NCBI RefSeq assembly: GCF_024499055.1
Contig: NZ_CP071249.1
Coordinates: forward strand, 310,001-374,000
Reading direction: 5' to 3'
DNA length: 64,000 nucleotides
Source: Turicibacter bilis
Lineage (GTDB): Bacteria; Bacillota_I; Bacilli_A; MOL361; Turicibacteraceae
A program made the translations under genes and the position numbers. Below are positions 57,284 through 64,000 of this stretch, one piece after another; within the stretch, counting starts at the first letter, position 1; the number at the start of each line of letters is the position of its first letter. The notes beneath the pieces are model-generated. The model saw nothing but the letters and a program-made list of their open reading frames with translations. It searched no databases and was not told the origin of the DNA.

Positions 57284-59236
57284 CTATTGAAAAGTAACGG
57301 ATTGATGAAGAGGGTAGACGATATTGTCAACTTCTAAATATAGTTCATATTGTCCAAGTAATCCCTCTGCATTGACATATTTAGTAATGCTTAGACGATC
57401 AGCATTTGTCACCTGATCAGGATTGAATAAATCAACACACATGGCCGTATAAGCAGTCGTTGTAATTCTGATGTCATAGACACGTTGATCACCGAGTTTA
57501 TTTAAAATAAGTTTGACTTTTTGTCCTTCTTTGAAATTTCCAGTTAATATTAAACGATCGGACTCTTGCGTGAGTTTAATTTGATACTCCTCACCTAATT
57601 CATTTTTATTAAAACGTAACCCCTTGACTTTAATCGGTAAGGTTTTGGTTTCTCCAAGTGTTCCGACGCGTTTTCCAGGTGTTAGTGAATAGTTATTTGA
57701 ATCAGTGTAAAGGCTTAACTTAGATGCACGATAAAAATGACTGGGTAAATCGAGTTCAAAAATGCGCTCACCATCTAAAACTTCAACGGTTTGGCTAGAT
57801 AAATTGGCATTTTCATAGAAGAAAGCCGGCTGATTTAAAGCTTCCCCATTGATGGATCCGATACCACCAGAATGAATTAAGTAATGGTTTGCACCTAAGT
57901 AATCAATTTCTGAGATATAGGGAGAATAGAATGAGCTTCCTCTCTCTTTTCCATATTCAAAGACTTGTTCAATCGTCATATTGTTAGTGTCTAGGTGATA
58001 AATCACGCCTCGTGAATAGTTATTATTTGGATTGACATAATTATAAGGATTCTTTGAACGATTGTTTCCGTTATCAAAAATCGCAAGATCTCCACTTGGG
58101 AAGATTTTTGCAGAATGTTGTGACCATTGCCATTCAAAATTTTCGCCAATAGGAGTAAAGAAATAGTGTTGCATTTCTTCAGGCCAACCTGTTGAATCCC
58201 CAACAATCCAGTTTAAATCACCTGTTTTGTAATCAATACTGATGACAGCATCTTGGTGGCGTCCTGATAAAATAATGGCTTGATTTGCTTCATCAAAATC
58301 AACGGAGTTATTATGGAACCAATCATGCTCAGTCCAATTTTCACTTTTTGCTGCCTCAGTGGGGAGAATAGATGTTAAGTCCCAAGATTTGATGACTTGT
58401 CCTGTTGTACGATCAAGTTCCACAACATAATCTTCTACCGTCATGCGATCTGGATTATTACCAGCGATTAATAGGTTTCCATTTGGAAGTTCGATAGCAT
58501 CATGGTGATATCCTGCTTCAAGGACGTACTCTACGTAGACTTTACCGAGTAAATCCATTTCCATTAGACCGGTCATATAATAAGGTGGGGCCATCGTTCG
58601 ATCAGAGCTGAGTAAGAGATTTCCGTTTTCTAGACGTTTGACGTCCCAAACATTTTTACTAGTTAAATACCATCTGACATCGCCATTGATATCATATGCA
58701 GCTGTATAGCCTTGAGAGGATGGAGTCACGAAATAGAGGTCATTTTCTAACCTAGATTTATCCGCATAGACAGATGAAGGAAGTGCTAAGTCGTTAGGGA
58801 GTGGATCCGTTTGGATTTCAATTGTTTGTGTACGACCATCACTTAAAGTGAGTGTGATTTGATTTAAGCTATCAGCATAAAGTCCATAAACAGGAATTAG
58901 GTGTGAGGTAGCTTGACCAAACTCATGCGTGAAGGTTGATTGTTCATCTTTTCCTGCAACTGTTATCGTTACAGACGTCTCTTTTTCAGTTGAAAAGGCA
59001 ATTAAAGCTGATAAAGGAGCATTCCCGTAAGGATTCAGAATGACAAAAGGTTGTTCTAGAGTATACGTTCCATTTGTGATCGTTTCGCTTAAGGTAGAAT
59101 CAATCTCTTGTTGAGAAGTTAAGGTATCTTGAACGATTTCAACAGAAGGGGAATTAGAGTGATATAAAAACAGAACGAGTATTGCTATGATTAGACAAAT
59201 GCAGCCTAGTAAGTATTGTCGATAACTTTTTTTCAT
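57284..59236 (-). CDS. Aryl-sulfate sulfotransferase, membrane-anchored
   Basis: 650 aa. N-terminal membrane anchor (YLLGCICLIIAILVLFLY), an N-terminal beta domain, then a six-bladed propeller of the ASST family. GYHHDAIELPNGNLLIAGN, EHDWFHNNSVDFDE (the nucleophilic His of ASST lies in the HNNS motif), SGRHQDAVISID and WSQHSAKIFPSGDLAIFDNGNNR (His and Arg of the active site) are all present. It transfers sulfate between phenolic compounds without PAPS, which in the gut could act on drug or host aryl sulfates. No DsbA/B-like partner next to it and few cysteines, so no disulfide is needed. AAAGGAG upstream. Confidence 0.9.
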   Translation of the reverse strand: MKKSYRQYLLGCICLIIAILVLFLYHSNSPSVEIVQDTLTSQQEIDSTLSETITNGTYTLEQPFVILNPYGNAPLSALIAFSTEKETSVTITVAGKDEQSTFTHEFGQATSHLIPVYGLYADSLNQITLTLSDGRTQTIEIQTDPLPNDLALPSSVYADKSRLENDLYFVTPSSQGYTAAYDINGDVRWYLTSKNVWDVKRLENGNLLLSSDRTMAPPYYMTGLMEMDLLGKVYVEYVLEAGYHHDAIELPNGNLLIAGNNPDRMTVEDYVVELDRTTGQVIKSWDLTSILPTEAAKSENWTEHDWFHNNSVDFDEANQAIILSGRHQDAVISIDYKTGDLNWIVGDSTGWPEEMQHYFFTPIGENFEWQWSQHSAKIFPSGDLAIFDNGNNRSKNPYNYVNPNNNYSRGVIYHLDTNNMTIEQVFEYGKERGSSFYSPYISEIDYLGANHYLIHSGGIGSINGEALNQPAFFYENANLSSQTVEVLDGERIFELDLPSHFYRASKLSLYTDSNNYSLTPGKRVGTLGETKTLPIKVKGLRFNKNELGEEYQIKLTQESDRLILTGNFKEGQKVKLILNKLGDQRVYDIRITTTAYTAMCVDLFNPDQVTNADRLSITKYVNAEGLLGQYELYLEVDNIVYPLHQSVTFQ

Positions 59237-59427
59237 AAAGGTCTCCTTTCTAAAAGATTGTAAAATCCTTCTTATAGTATCATATAAATAATAATAAAAA
59301 TTAGTAAATTTTAAGCAAAATTATGTTTTTTTTCAAAAAAGGGGAGATTTTAATAAAATAATGTAATTTTCATATATTTTTACATCAATAAGCGCATATA
59401 ACATACTCAGTTTAGGAAGATTTATAA

Positions 59428-59604
59428 ATGATTAGAGAACGATGGATTATTACAATTTATGTCTATCTTTCTTACTCATTTTTTAAACATCACATTATGG
59501 AAGAACGTGCTTTTGATGGACAATGTTTTTTGGGATTTGGGATGGCTGCTTTGTTTGTGATTAGCGTTTATCAGATGTTCAGTAGCCTAGTGAAAGATGA
59601 TTAA
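59428..59604 (+). CDS. 58-aa small membrane protein
   Basis: ORF MIRERWIITIYVYLSYSFFKHHIMEERAFDGQCFLGFGMAALFVISVYQMFSSLVKDD (given by segments: helix ~6-19, helix ~34-51). AGGAAG lies 8 nt before the ATG and it ends in a shared terminator. Two hydrophobic spans with a short charged loop. No family recognised. Intergenic placement and the good ribosome site make it likely real. Confidence 0.6.
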   Translation: MIRERWIITIYVYLSYSFFKHHIMEERAFDGQCFLGFGMAALFVISVYQMFSSLVKDD

Positions 59605-59607
59605 TAG

Positions 59608-59640
59608 AAAAAGCCGTCATTTAAACGGACGGCTTTTTTA
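59608..59640. terminator. Bidirectional terminator
   Basis: AAAAAGCCGTC / GACGGCTTTTTT stem with loop ATTTAAACG; ends both the small membrane gene and the minus-strand phosphoesterase gene. Confidence 0.9.
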
Positions 59641-59644
59641 AATT

Positions 59645-61159
59645 TTATTTGATGACTTTAATAAATTGACGATCATCGACGGTAATGTATTGATGTTTTT
59701 TGAAGTAATTGATGATAATCTCAGTCATTTCAATTTGGATTTCTTTAATAACTGGGCAGTCACGGAAGAATTCATAACCTCCAACACCACTTGAACGATA
59801 GTTGTTCATGACTAAACTGAAAGTATCTTCAGGTTGAACTTTTTTGTCATTTACGATCATGGATGTGACGCGTTCACCAACTGGTTTGGTTAAATCAAAG
59901 GTATAGAAGACATTTGAGAAGAAGTCATAGTTGTAGTGAGCGACTTTTGGTTGTAAGAAACGACGAGAAACTGAAAGTTCACCATTTTCATTATGAATGT
60001 ATGAAGCACAAACTTCTAATGCTTGTTTTAAGACCGTTCCAGTGACTTCAAGGACAACAAGCGTATTTGGATAAACGTACGTTGACACGATATCACGAAC
60101 AGTGACACTTGTATCAAATCCTTTGATTGCATTAGCAAAGGATGTACAGGCTAAATCTGATTCAGCTACTTCTAATTGGATTTGATTAATAAAGTTCGCT
60201 AATAGTGAACCATTTACTGCCATATCTATACGCTCTGCAGGTTGTAATTCAACATTTAAATAACCCACTGGAGAGTCTAGCCATTGCTGAACTCGAGTTT
60301 CTAACGGCATTAATTCTTGATATAAATGGGGCTCTGGATTGATTGAAACGGCATTCAAAGACGAATGAATAGAAAGTTTTTGATCGTCTGCAACTGTTAT
60401 ATTGACTTGAGCGTACTTAGAGGCATTATGTGGAGTTTGGATAATATGCGTTCCAAATAAATCTCGATCTTGAAGTGGGACATGCTGATGTCCAGTTAAT
60501 AAGAGATCAAACTGTAATTCTTTACAAATTTTATAAGCAATATTTTCAGATGATGTGCTCAGTTGTTCGTGAGTTTCTAAATCATATTCAAATCCACCGT
60601 GGTAAATCCCGATTAAAACATCAACTTTTGGTTTTAATTCATCATGAATCTTTTGAATCGAAGAAAATGTATCTAATACATCAAAATTAGTTAAGTTATA
60701 CGCTTTTTCCCAAATTGGAATGAAGTCAGTTGTAAATCCAATGACACCTACTTTTAATCCATTTTCCATGACTTTAATGTCAGATGATGCAATCGGTAAA
60801 ATGCCAGTTTTATCTATGATATTAGCACATAAACATTTCGCGTTTAAGTTTGTTAAATACGATTTTAAATAGTCATAGCCATAGTTAAATTCATGGTTAC
60901 CTAAGGTGATATAATCATATCCACCTTGATTCATAACGGTTGCAACCGGATGTTTTTCTAGATTTTCAGTACTTAAAAAAGTCATAAATGGTGAGCCTTG
61001 AATGGTATCACCAGCATCAATAATTAATGTGTTTCCATCTTTTTGATAGTGAGACAAAATATTTAATAGTCCCATTGGTTTTTCTGTTGTATCGGTATAA
61101 TCTGTTGGGTAGACGTAACCGTGTAAATCAGATGTAAAGTAAATTTTTAACTGTTTCAT
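59645..61159 (-). CDS. 5'-nucleotidase / cyclic-nucleotide phosphodiesterase family protein
   Basis: 504 aa two-domain metallophosphatase: metal-binding KIYFTSDLHGYVYP, IIDAGDTIQGSPFMT, YDYITLGNHEFNYGYDYL, GIYHGGFE and LLLTGHQHVPL in the N-terminal domain; C-terminal 5'-nucleotidase domain with NGSLLANFINQIQLEVAESDLACTSFANAIKG and the substrate-stacking YNYDFFSNVFYTFDLTKPVGERV. It lacks a signal peptide, so it may be cytosolic unlike many UshA relatives. ATG 61159 lies 6 nt after AGGTG. Confidence 0.9.
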   Translation of the reverse strand: MKQLKIYFTSDLHGYVYPTDYTDTTEKPMGLLNILSHYQKDGNTLIIDAGDTIQGSPFMTFLSTENLEKHPVATVMNQGGYDYITLGNHEFNYGYDYLKSYLTNLNAKCLCANIIDKTGILPIASSDIKVMENGLKVGVIGFTTDFIPIWEKAYNLTNFDVLDTFSSIQKIHDELKPKVDVLIGIYHGGFEYDLETHEQLSTSSENIAYKICKELQFDLLLTGHQHVPLQDRDLFGTHIIQTPHNASKYAQVNITVADDQKLSIHSSLNAVSINPEPHLYQELMPLETRVQQWLDSPVGYLNVELQPAERIDMAVNGSLLANFINQIQLEVAESDLACTSFANAIKGFDTSVTVRDIVSTYVYPNTLVVLEVTGTVLKQALEVCASYIHNENGELSVSRRFLQPKVAHYNYDFFSNVFYTFDLTKPVGERVTSMIVNDKKVQPEDTFSLVMNNYRSSGVGGYEFFRDCPVIKEIQIEMTEIIINYFKKHQYITVDDRQFIKVIK

Positions 61160-61354
61160 ATGTAACACCTCAATTCGAATTATACCACAAAAATCGACAT
61201 TAAACTGTTTTTCTACAGTGTTATTGTCGCATAATTTAATGAAATCATGTAAAAAATAATGATGTAACGGAAAAAAGGGTGAAAAATACTAGGTAATTCA
61301 CTAAACTATGATAAAATATAAAAAAGACACTTGGATTAAAAAGGAAGAATAAAG

Positions 61355-61834
61355 ATGACAGAAAAAATAATTGATTATAACAAGTCTGAAATCAACATGT
61401 CACCAATTAAAGAATGGAAAGATTTAGAGGGAACTGAATTCTTAGAGTTATTAACATCGGGAGCAGAACTGGATGCTGAACTTTATGAGTTAGCTGTTAA
61501 AAAAGTTCCTCAATTAGTGAAACAAAGTAAACTTGTCCTTAAATCAAGTCATAAAACGATGAAACAGACCATGAAATCAAGTAAACGAACGAAAAAATAT
61601 TATTATAAAGTGTCAAAAGCGATTATGAAATTACTAAAGCGTGATGATATTGCTCATGAATTAAAGTTAGAGTTAATTGAATTATTAAAAGAATTAACCA
61701 TTAAAGTTGAAAAGTGTGATGAAAGAGATCAGTATTTTTTCAGTGAACAACATAAAAAAACAATGGGCTATGGAACGGTTGCCTTATTTACAGTGGCAGC
61801 GATTTATGGAGTGGTGACTAGTAAAAAGTCATAA
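61355..61834 (+). CDS. Hypothetical protein with C-terminal membrane helix
   Basis: 159 aa. Acidic N-half, then a strongly basic Lys-rich helical region (SSHKTMKQTMKSSKRTKKYYYKVSKAIMKLLKR), an amphipathic ELKLELIELLKELTIKVEKC helix, and a short C-terminal span (GYGTVALFTVAAIYGVV). Tail-anchored topology likely. Ribosome site AAAAGGAAG. No family recognised. Confidence 0.6.
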   Translation: MTEKIIDYNKSEINMSPIKEWKDLEGTEFLELLTSGAELDAELYELAVKKVPQLVKQSKLVLKSSHKTMKQTMKSSKRTKKYYYKVSKAIMKLLKRDDIAHELKLELIELLKELTIKVEKCDERDQYFFSEQHKKTMGYGTVALFTVAAIYGVVTSKKS

Positions 61835-61837
61835 GAT

Positions 61838-61880
61838 GAAAACGGTTAAGAGAGAATCCTTTCTTAGCTGTTTTTTCTTA
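61838..61880 (+). terminator. Terminator after tail-anchored protein gene
   Basis: AACGGTTAAGA pairs imperfectly with TTCTTAGCTGTT, then T-run. Confidence 0.65.
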
Positions 61881-61977
61881 TCAAAATGTGTTTGATTATA
61901 GAACATTTCTTTATTCATGTTTTAAAGTCATCGAGAATACACTGTACTAGATGACTTTATGAGGGAGGCGGGTGAGG

Positions 61978-62565
61978 ATGAGAGGTCCAATCCAATATCA
62001 ACGACAATTCATTTTACAGGTTCATTGTGGGATTAATGCCTTTTGTTTTATAGTCACGCTAATTTGTATTCTGGCACTACGGTTTAGTATTGGTTTAATC
62101 GAATTATTTGCTCTGATTTTACCCATTATCGGAGTTTTATCACTATTTATGAATTCTAATTTAGGAAAAGGTCGGAAAGTCATGAAAGAATGCTATCTTT
62201 TCGGAAGTTTAGCGAGTATTCTATCATTATTTTTAGTCTCACAAGTATTAATTCAGTTTTGCTATAAGAGCTGGCTATGGGGAGTTGGATACTTTTTATT
62301 CACAGGAGCAGCCCTTGTGGCGATTGTGTATTTGCTCTTTTTTGGAGATATGCATTTTCTTTATAAATGTTTGACTCCGGTGACGTTAATTGCTGCTTTG
62401 ATTATTGGGATTTTGGTTTCAATCGTTATCTATAGATTTTTTCTTAGCTGGTGTTTTACTCCAGGCTTTGTTTTATTTTTAAGTTATCTATTATGGATTA
62501 TTGACCTTATTATGACGGTGTTTATTTGTTTAGATTTAAGAATTATCTTATTTAAAGGACGTTAA
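61978..62565 (+). CDS. Hypothetical polytopic membrane protein
   Basis: 195 aa, six hydrophobic segments (e.g. CGINAFCFIVTLICILAL, GLIELFALILPIIGVLSLF, SLASILSLFLVSQVLI, VGYFLFTGAALVAIVYLLFF, VTLIAALIIGILVSIVIY, FVLFLSYLLWIIDLIMTVFICL). No motif recognised. GGGAGG 9 nt before ATG 61978. Starts a three-gene run with the acetyltransferase and the last hypothetical gene. Confidence 0.65.
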   Translation: MRGPIQYQRQFILQVHCGINAFCFIVTLICILALRFSIGLIELFALILPIIGVLSLFMNSNLGKGRKVMKECYLFGSLASILSLFLVSQVLIQFCYKSWLWGVGYFLFTGAALVAIVYLLFFGDMHFLYKCLTPVTLIAALIIGILVSIVIYRFFLSWCFTPGFVLFLSYLLWIIDLIMTVFICLDLRIILFKGR

Positions 62566-62583
62566 GTCTAGAGGAGTTTTAAG

Positions 62584-63126
62584 ATGTTGAAAGCAGAAGA
62601 GTCAGTGAGCGTTAGTTATCGTGCCTTAAATCAATCTGATTTAGAAGAACTGTTAAAGTTATACCAGGATAAATTATTTATTCAAGGATACGGAAAAATA
62701 GATGAAGACAGACAGACAAAACAACAGTTAGAAGATTGGTATGAGCATTCTATTCATTCTTTGGATGAGTATTACTTTTCAATTTGGATGGAAGGCGGTA
62801 AAGAATGGATAGGTTTTATTAGTTTAACTGACTTTAATGAGGATCAAAGTGAGGCTTGGATGAGTATAGGTATAAAGCCAACTTGGTGGGGCATGGGAAT
62901 AGGAACAAAGGTTCTTACAGCATTCATTGATGATTGCTTTACCAATTGGCATCTTAAAACGTTAAGATTGAGTGTGTTTTCAACTAATCACCGAGCGTTG
63001 ATGCTTTATCAAAAAGTGGGATTTCAAGTTGAAATGATTTACAAGCAAAATCAAGCACCGAATTGGTTTAATACAGATATTTATCAGCTTTCTTTAAGCC
63101 AATCGTATGAAATATTGGGGGAGTGA
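62584..63126 (+). CDS. GNAT-family N-acetyltransferase
   Basis: 180 aa. Acetyl-CoA-binding core: EAWMSIGIKPTWWGMGIGTKVLTAFIDDCF (motif A, QxxGxG/A variant WWGMGIGT) and KTLRLSVFSTNHRALMLYQKVGFQVE (motif B). RimJ/RimL-like. Substrate unknown. Ends overlapping the next gene by a few bases. Confidence 0.88.
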   Translation: MLKAEESVSVSYRALNQSDLEELLKLYQDKLFIQGYGKIDEDRQTKQQLEDWYEHSIHSLDEYYFSIWMEGGKEWIGFISLTDFNEDQSEAWMSIGIKPTWWGMGIGTKVLTAFIDDCFTNWHLKTLRLSVFSTNHRALMLYQKVGFQVEMIYKQNQAPNWFNTDIYQLSLSQSYEILGE

Positions 63127-63128
63127 AT

Positions 63129-63581
63129 ATGAAAGGGAATAGCATTAAAAATAGTGTGTGGTGTGAAAGGGAAGGGGAGTTTCCCCGATATTTTAAAACG
63201 GATGGACAACTTCACTTTGATCAAACAGAGATTGATGGTTATAAGGTTGGTAGCCTTAGTTTTAGTAAAGAGGATTATGAGCGCTTAGTTTATACTGAAA
63301 CAATTAACACGGTAGGTAAAAGACAATTGACCATTGGATTGATTATTCGGGGAAATGATGTGGATGAAATCAATTATAAAGTTGCGTTTTATAATGAAGC
63401 TGATTCTTGTATTGATGTTTGTTGTCATAATGTTGCTTCTGAAGTGACTCCACATTTTAAACGAATTTGTGTGACCTATCCTATTCCTGCAGATAACTGT
63501 TATGTTAGAGTTGGCTGGGAGTTTAAGGGGATTGTTACTGGGGTGACATTTTTTCATCCGTCATTAATCTTAATAGACTAA
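63129..63581 (+). CDS. Hypothetical beta-rich protein
   Basis: 150 aa, mostly beta strands (VGSLSFSKEDYERLVYTE, KRQLTIGLIIRGNDVDEINYKVAFYNEADSCIDVCCHNV, NCYVRVGWEFKGIVTGVTFFHPSLILID), probably a jelly-roll or CBM-like sandwich; four cysteines. ATG 63129, 5 nt after GGGGGAG which also ends the acetyltransferase gene. Family unknown. Confidence 0.6.
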   Translation: MKGNSIKNSVWCEREGEFPRYFKTDGQLHFDQTEIDGYKVGSLSFSKEDYERLVYTETINTVGKRQLTIGLIIRGNDVDEINYKVAFYNEADSCIDVCCHNVASEVTPHFKRICVTYPIPADNCYVRVGWEFKGIVTGVTFFHPSLILID

Positions 63582-63587
63582 GGAAAT

Positions 63588-63618
63588 AAAAAAAACTCTC
63601 GAAATCGAGAGTTTTTTT
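63588..63618. terminator. Bidirectional terminator
   Basis: AAAAACTCTCG / CGAGAGTTTTT with loop AAAT, A- and T-runs. Confidence 0.9.
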
Positions 63619-63623
63619 TATTT

Positions 63624-64000
63624 CTATTTTTGCTCTGTTGATTGACGTTTTTCCATTGTCCATCCTGTGGCTGCTAAAATTAATGAAATCATAGGCGATA
63701 ATAAGTTAAAGAAAGCATATGGTAAGAAGGCAATTGGATTAATCCCTAATGTGGCAATCATGTATGAACCGCAGGTTGTCCATGGGATTAAAGCTGATGT
63801 TACTGTTGCGCTATCTTCAATCGCACGTGATAAGTTTTTAGCTGCTAAGTTACGTTTCGCATATTCGTCTTTATACATGCGTCCAGGCATGACAATTGCT
63901 AAATATTGATCTCCAGTTACAATGTTTGTAAAGATACATGTGATAATTGTTGCAAAAACTAAACCGAATGTTCCTTTAGCAAACTGTAAGATACGTGTTG
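63624..64000 (-). CDS. nhaC: NhaC-family Na+/H+ antiporter, C-terminal part (runs off window)
   Basis: Open on the minus strand from the right edge to the stop at 63624-63626 (~125 residues). TIITCIFTNIVTGDQYLAIVMPGRMYKDEYA, SRAIEDSATVTSALIPWTTCGSYMIATLG and YLPYAFFNLLSPMISLILAATG-type segments are the conserved C-terminal region of NhaC antiporters, which exchange Na+ (or malate/lactate in relatives) for H+. N-terminus lies beyond the window. Confidence 0.88.
   Translation of the reverse strand, partial: TRILQFAKGTFGLVFATIITCIFTNIVTGDQYLAIVMPGRMYKDEYAKRNLAAKNLSRAIEDSATVTSALIPWTTCGSYMIATLGINPIAFLPYAFFNLLSPMISLILAATGWTMEKRQSTEQK

Noticed and set aside
1-64000. CRISPR arrays, tRNA or rRNA genes, prophage region, replication origin
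   Set aside because: I looked for regularly spaced repeats, cloverleaf genes and DnaA-box clusters and saw none that I can support.

Overview
This is a low-GC, spore-forming Bacillota chromosome. The overall style (AT-rich third positions, strong AGGAGG-type ribosome sites, intrinsic terminators after almost every unit, spo0A/spoIVB/spoIIM, IS66, an aspartate 4-decarboxylase and many GH13/PTS genes) fits a gut Turicibacter-like member of the Erysipelotrichia/Bacilli border. That assignment is inference; the window has no rRNA, tRNA or CRISPR array.

1-5 kb: the tail of an amidase-domain protein, two tiny SASP-like genes with matching sigma-G-type promoters and 5' stem-loops, a HAD phosphatase, and feoAB on the minus strand with two palindromic DtxR-like operators. 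5-15.5 kb: a conserved housekeeping/sporulation cluster, yqhY-nusB-xseA-xseB-ispA-dxs-tlyA-recN-spoIVB-spo0A. It follows the Bacillus order but lacks folD and ahrC/argR. 15.7-25 kb: a GHL10 glycosidase, a 47-aa membrane protein, DNA polymerase IV, then nudF-spoIIM-fur-xerD-deoB-niaR (again a Bacillus-like order) and a PTS EIIC gene split by one in-frame stop. 25-30 kb: a SigY-like ECF sigma operon, an exported PHP phosphoesterase, a Dabb protein and a PfkB kinase. 30-34.6 kb: a CcpA-controlled alpha-glucoside operon (GH13 glucosidase, EIICB, EEP-family phosphatase/nuclease).

34.7-39.7 kb is the most unusual part. Two paralogous Cys-rich spore-coat-like genes share a promoter block. In the second copy an IS66 element, with perfect 8-bp target duplications and 20/23 terminal repeats, has landed inside that block, and the coding region has an in-frame TGA. 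The IS66 is itself interrupted twice, in tnpB and tnpC, by related 49-nt and 51-nt insertions. These share their ends, a two-stem fold with covarying stems, a 12-nt bulge containing a Shine-Dalgarno-like GGAGG, and a second SD-like AGGTGA just before the restored reading frame. Removing either insertion (at DNA or RNA level, or by ribosome bypass from an AUU to an AUC codon) restores the transposase reading frame at that point. This is the best candidate here for an undescribed system.

39.7-51 kb is accessory and partly decayed: a repeat lipoprotein, a second GH13 glucosidase with its own cre site, unknown membrane proteins, a ruined phage-holin gene, a MazF/PemK-like toxin with an unusual small partner, aspartate 4-decarboxylase, YbaK, DUF1294, and remnants of an amidohydrolase and of an unknown gene. 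51-64 kb: GIY-YIG protein, PerR-like regulator, MATE exporter, SGNH hydrolase, Ca2+-type P-ATPase, arylsulfotransferase, 5'-nucleotidase-type phosphoesterase, four small unknown or acetyltransferase genes, and the end of an NhaC-type antiporter running off the right edge.
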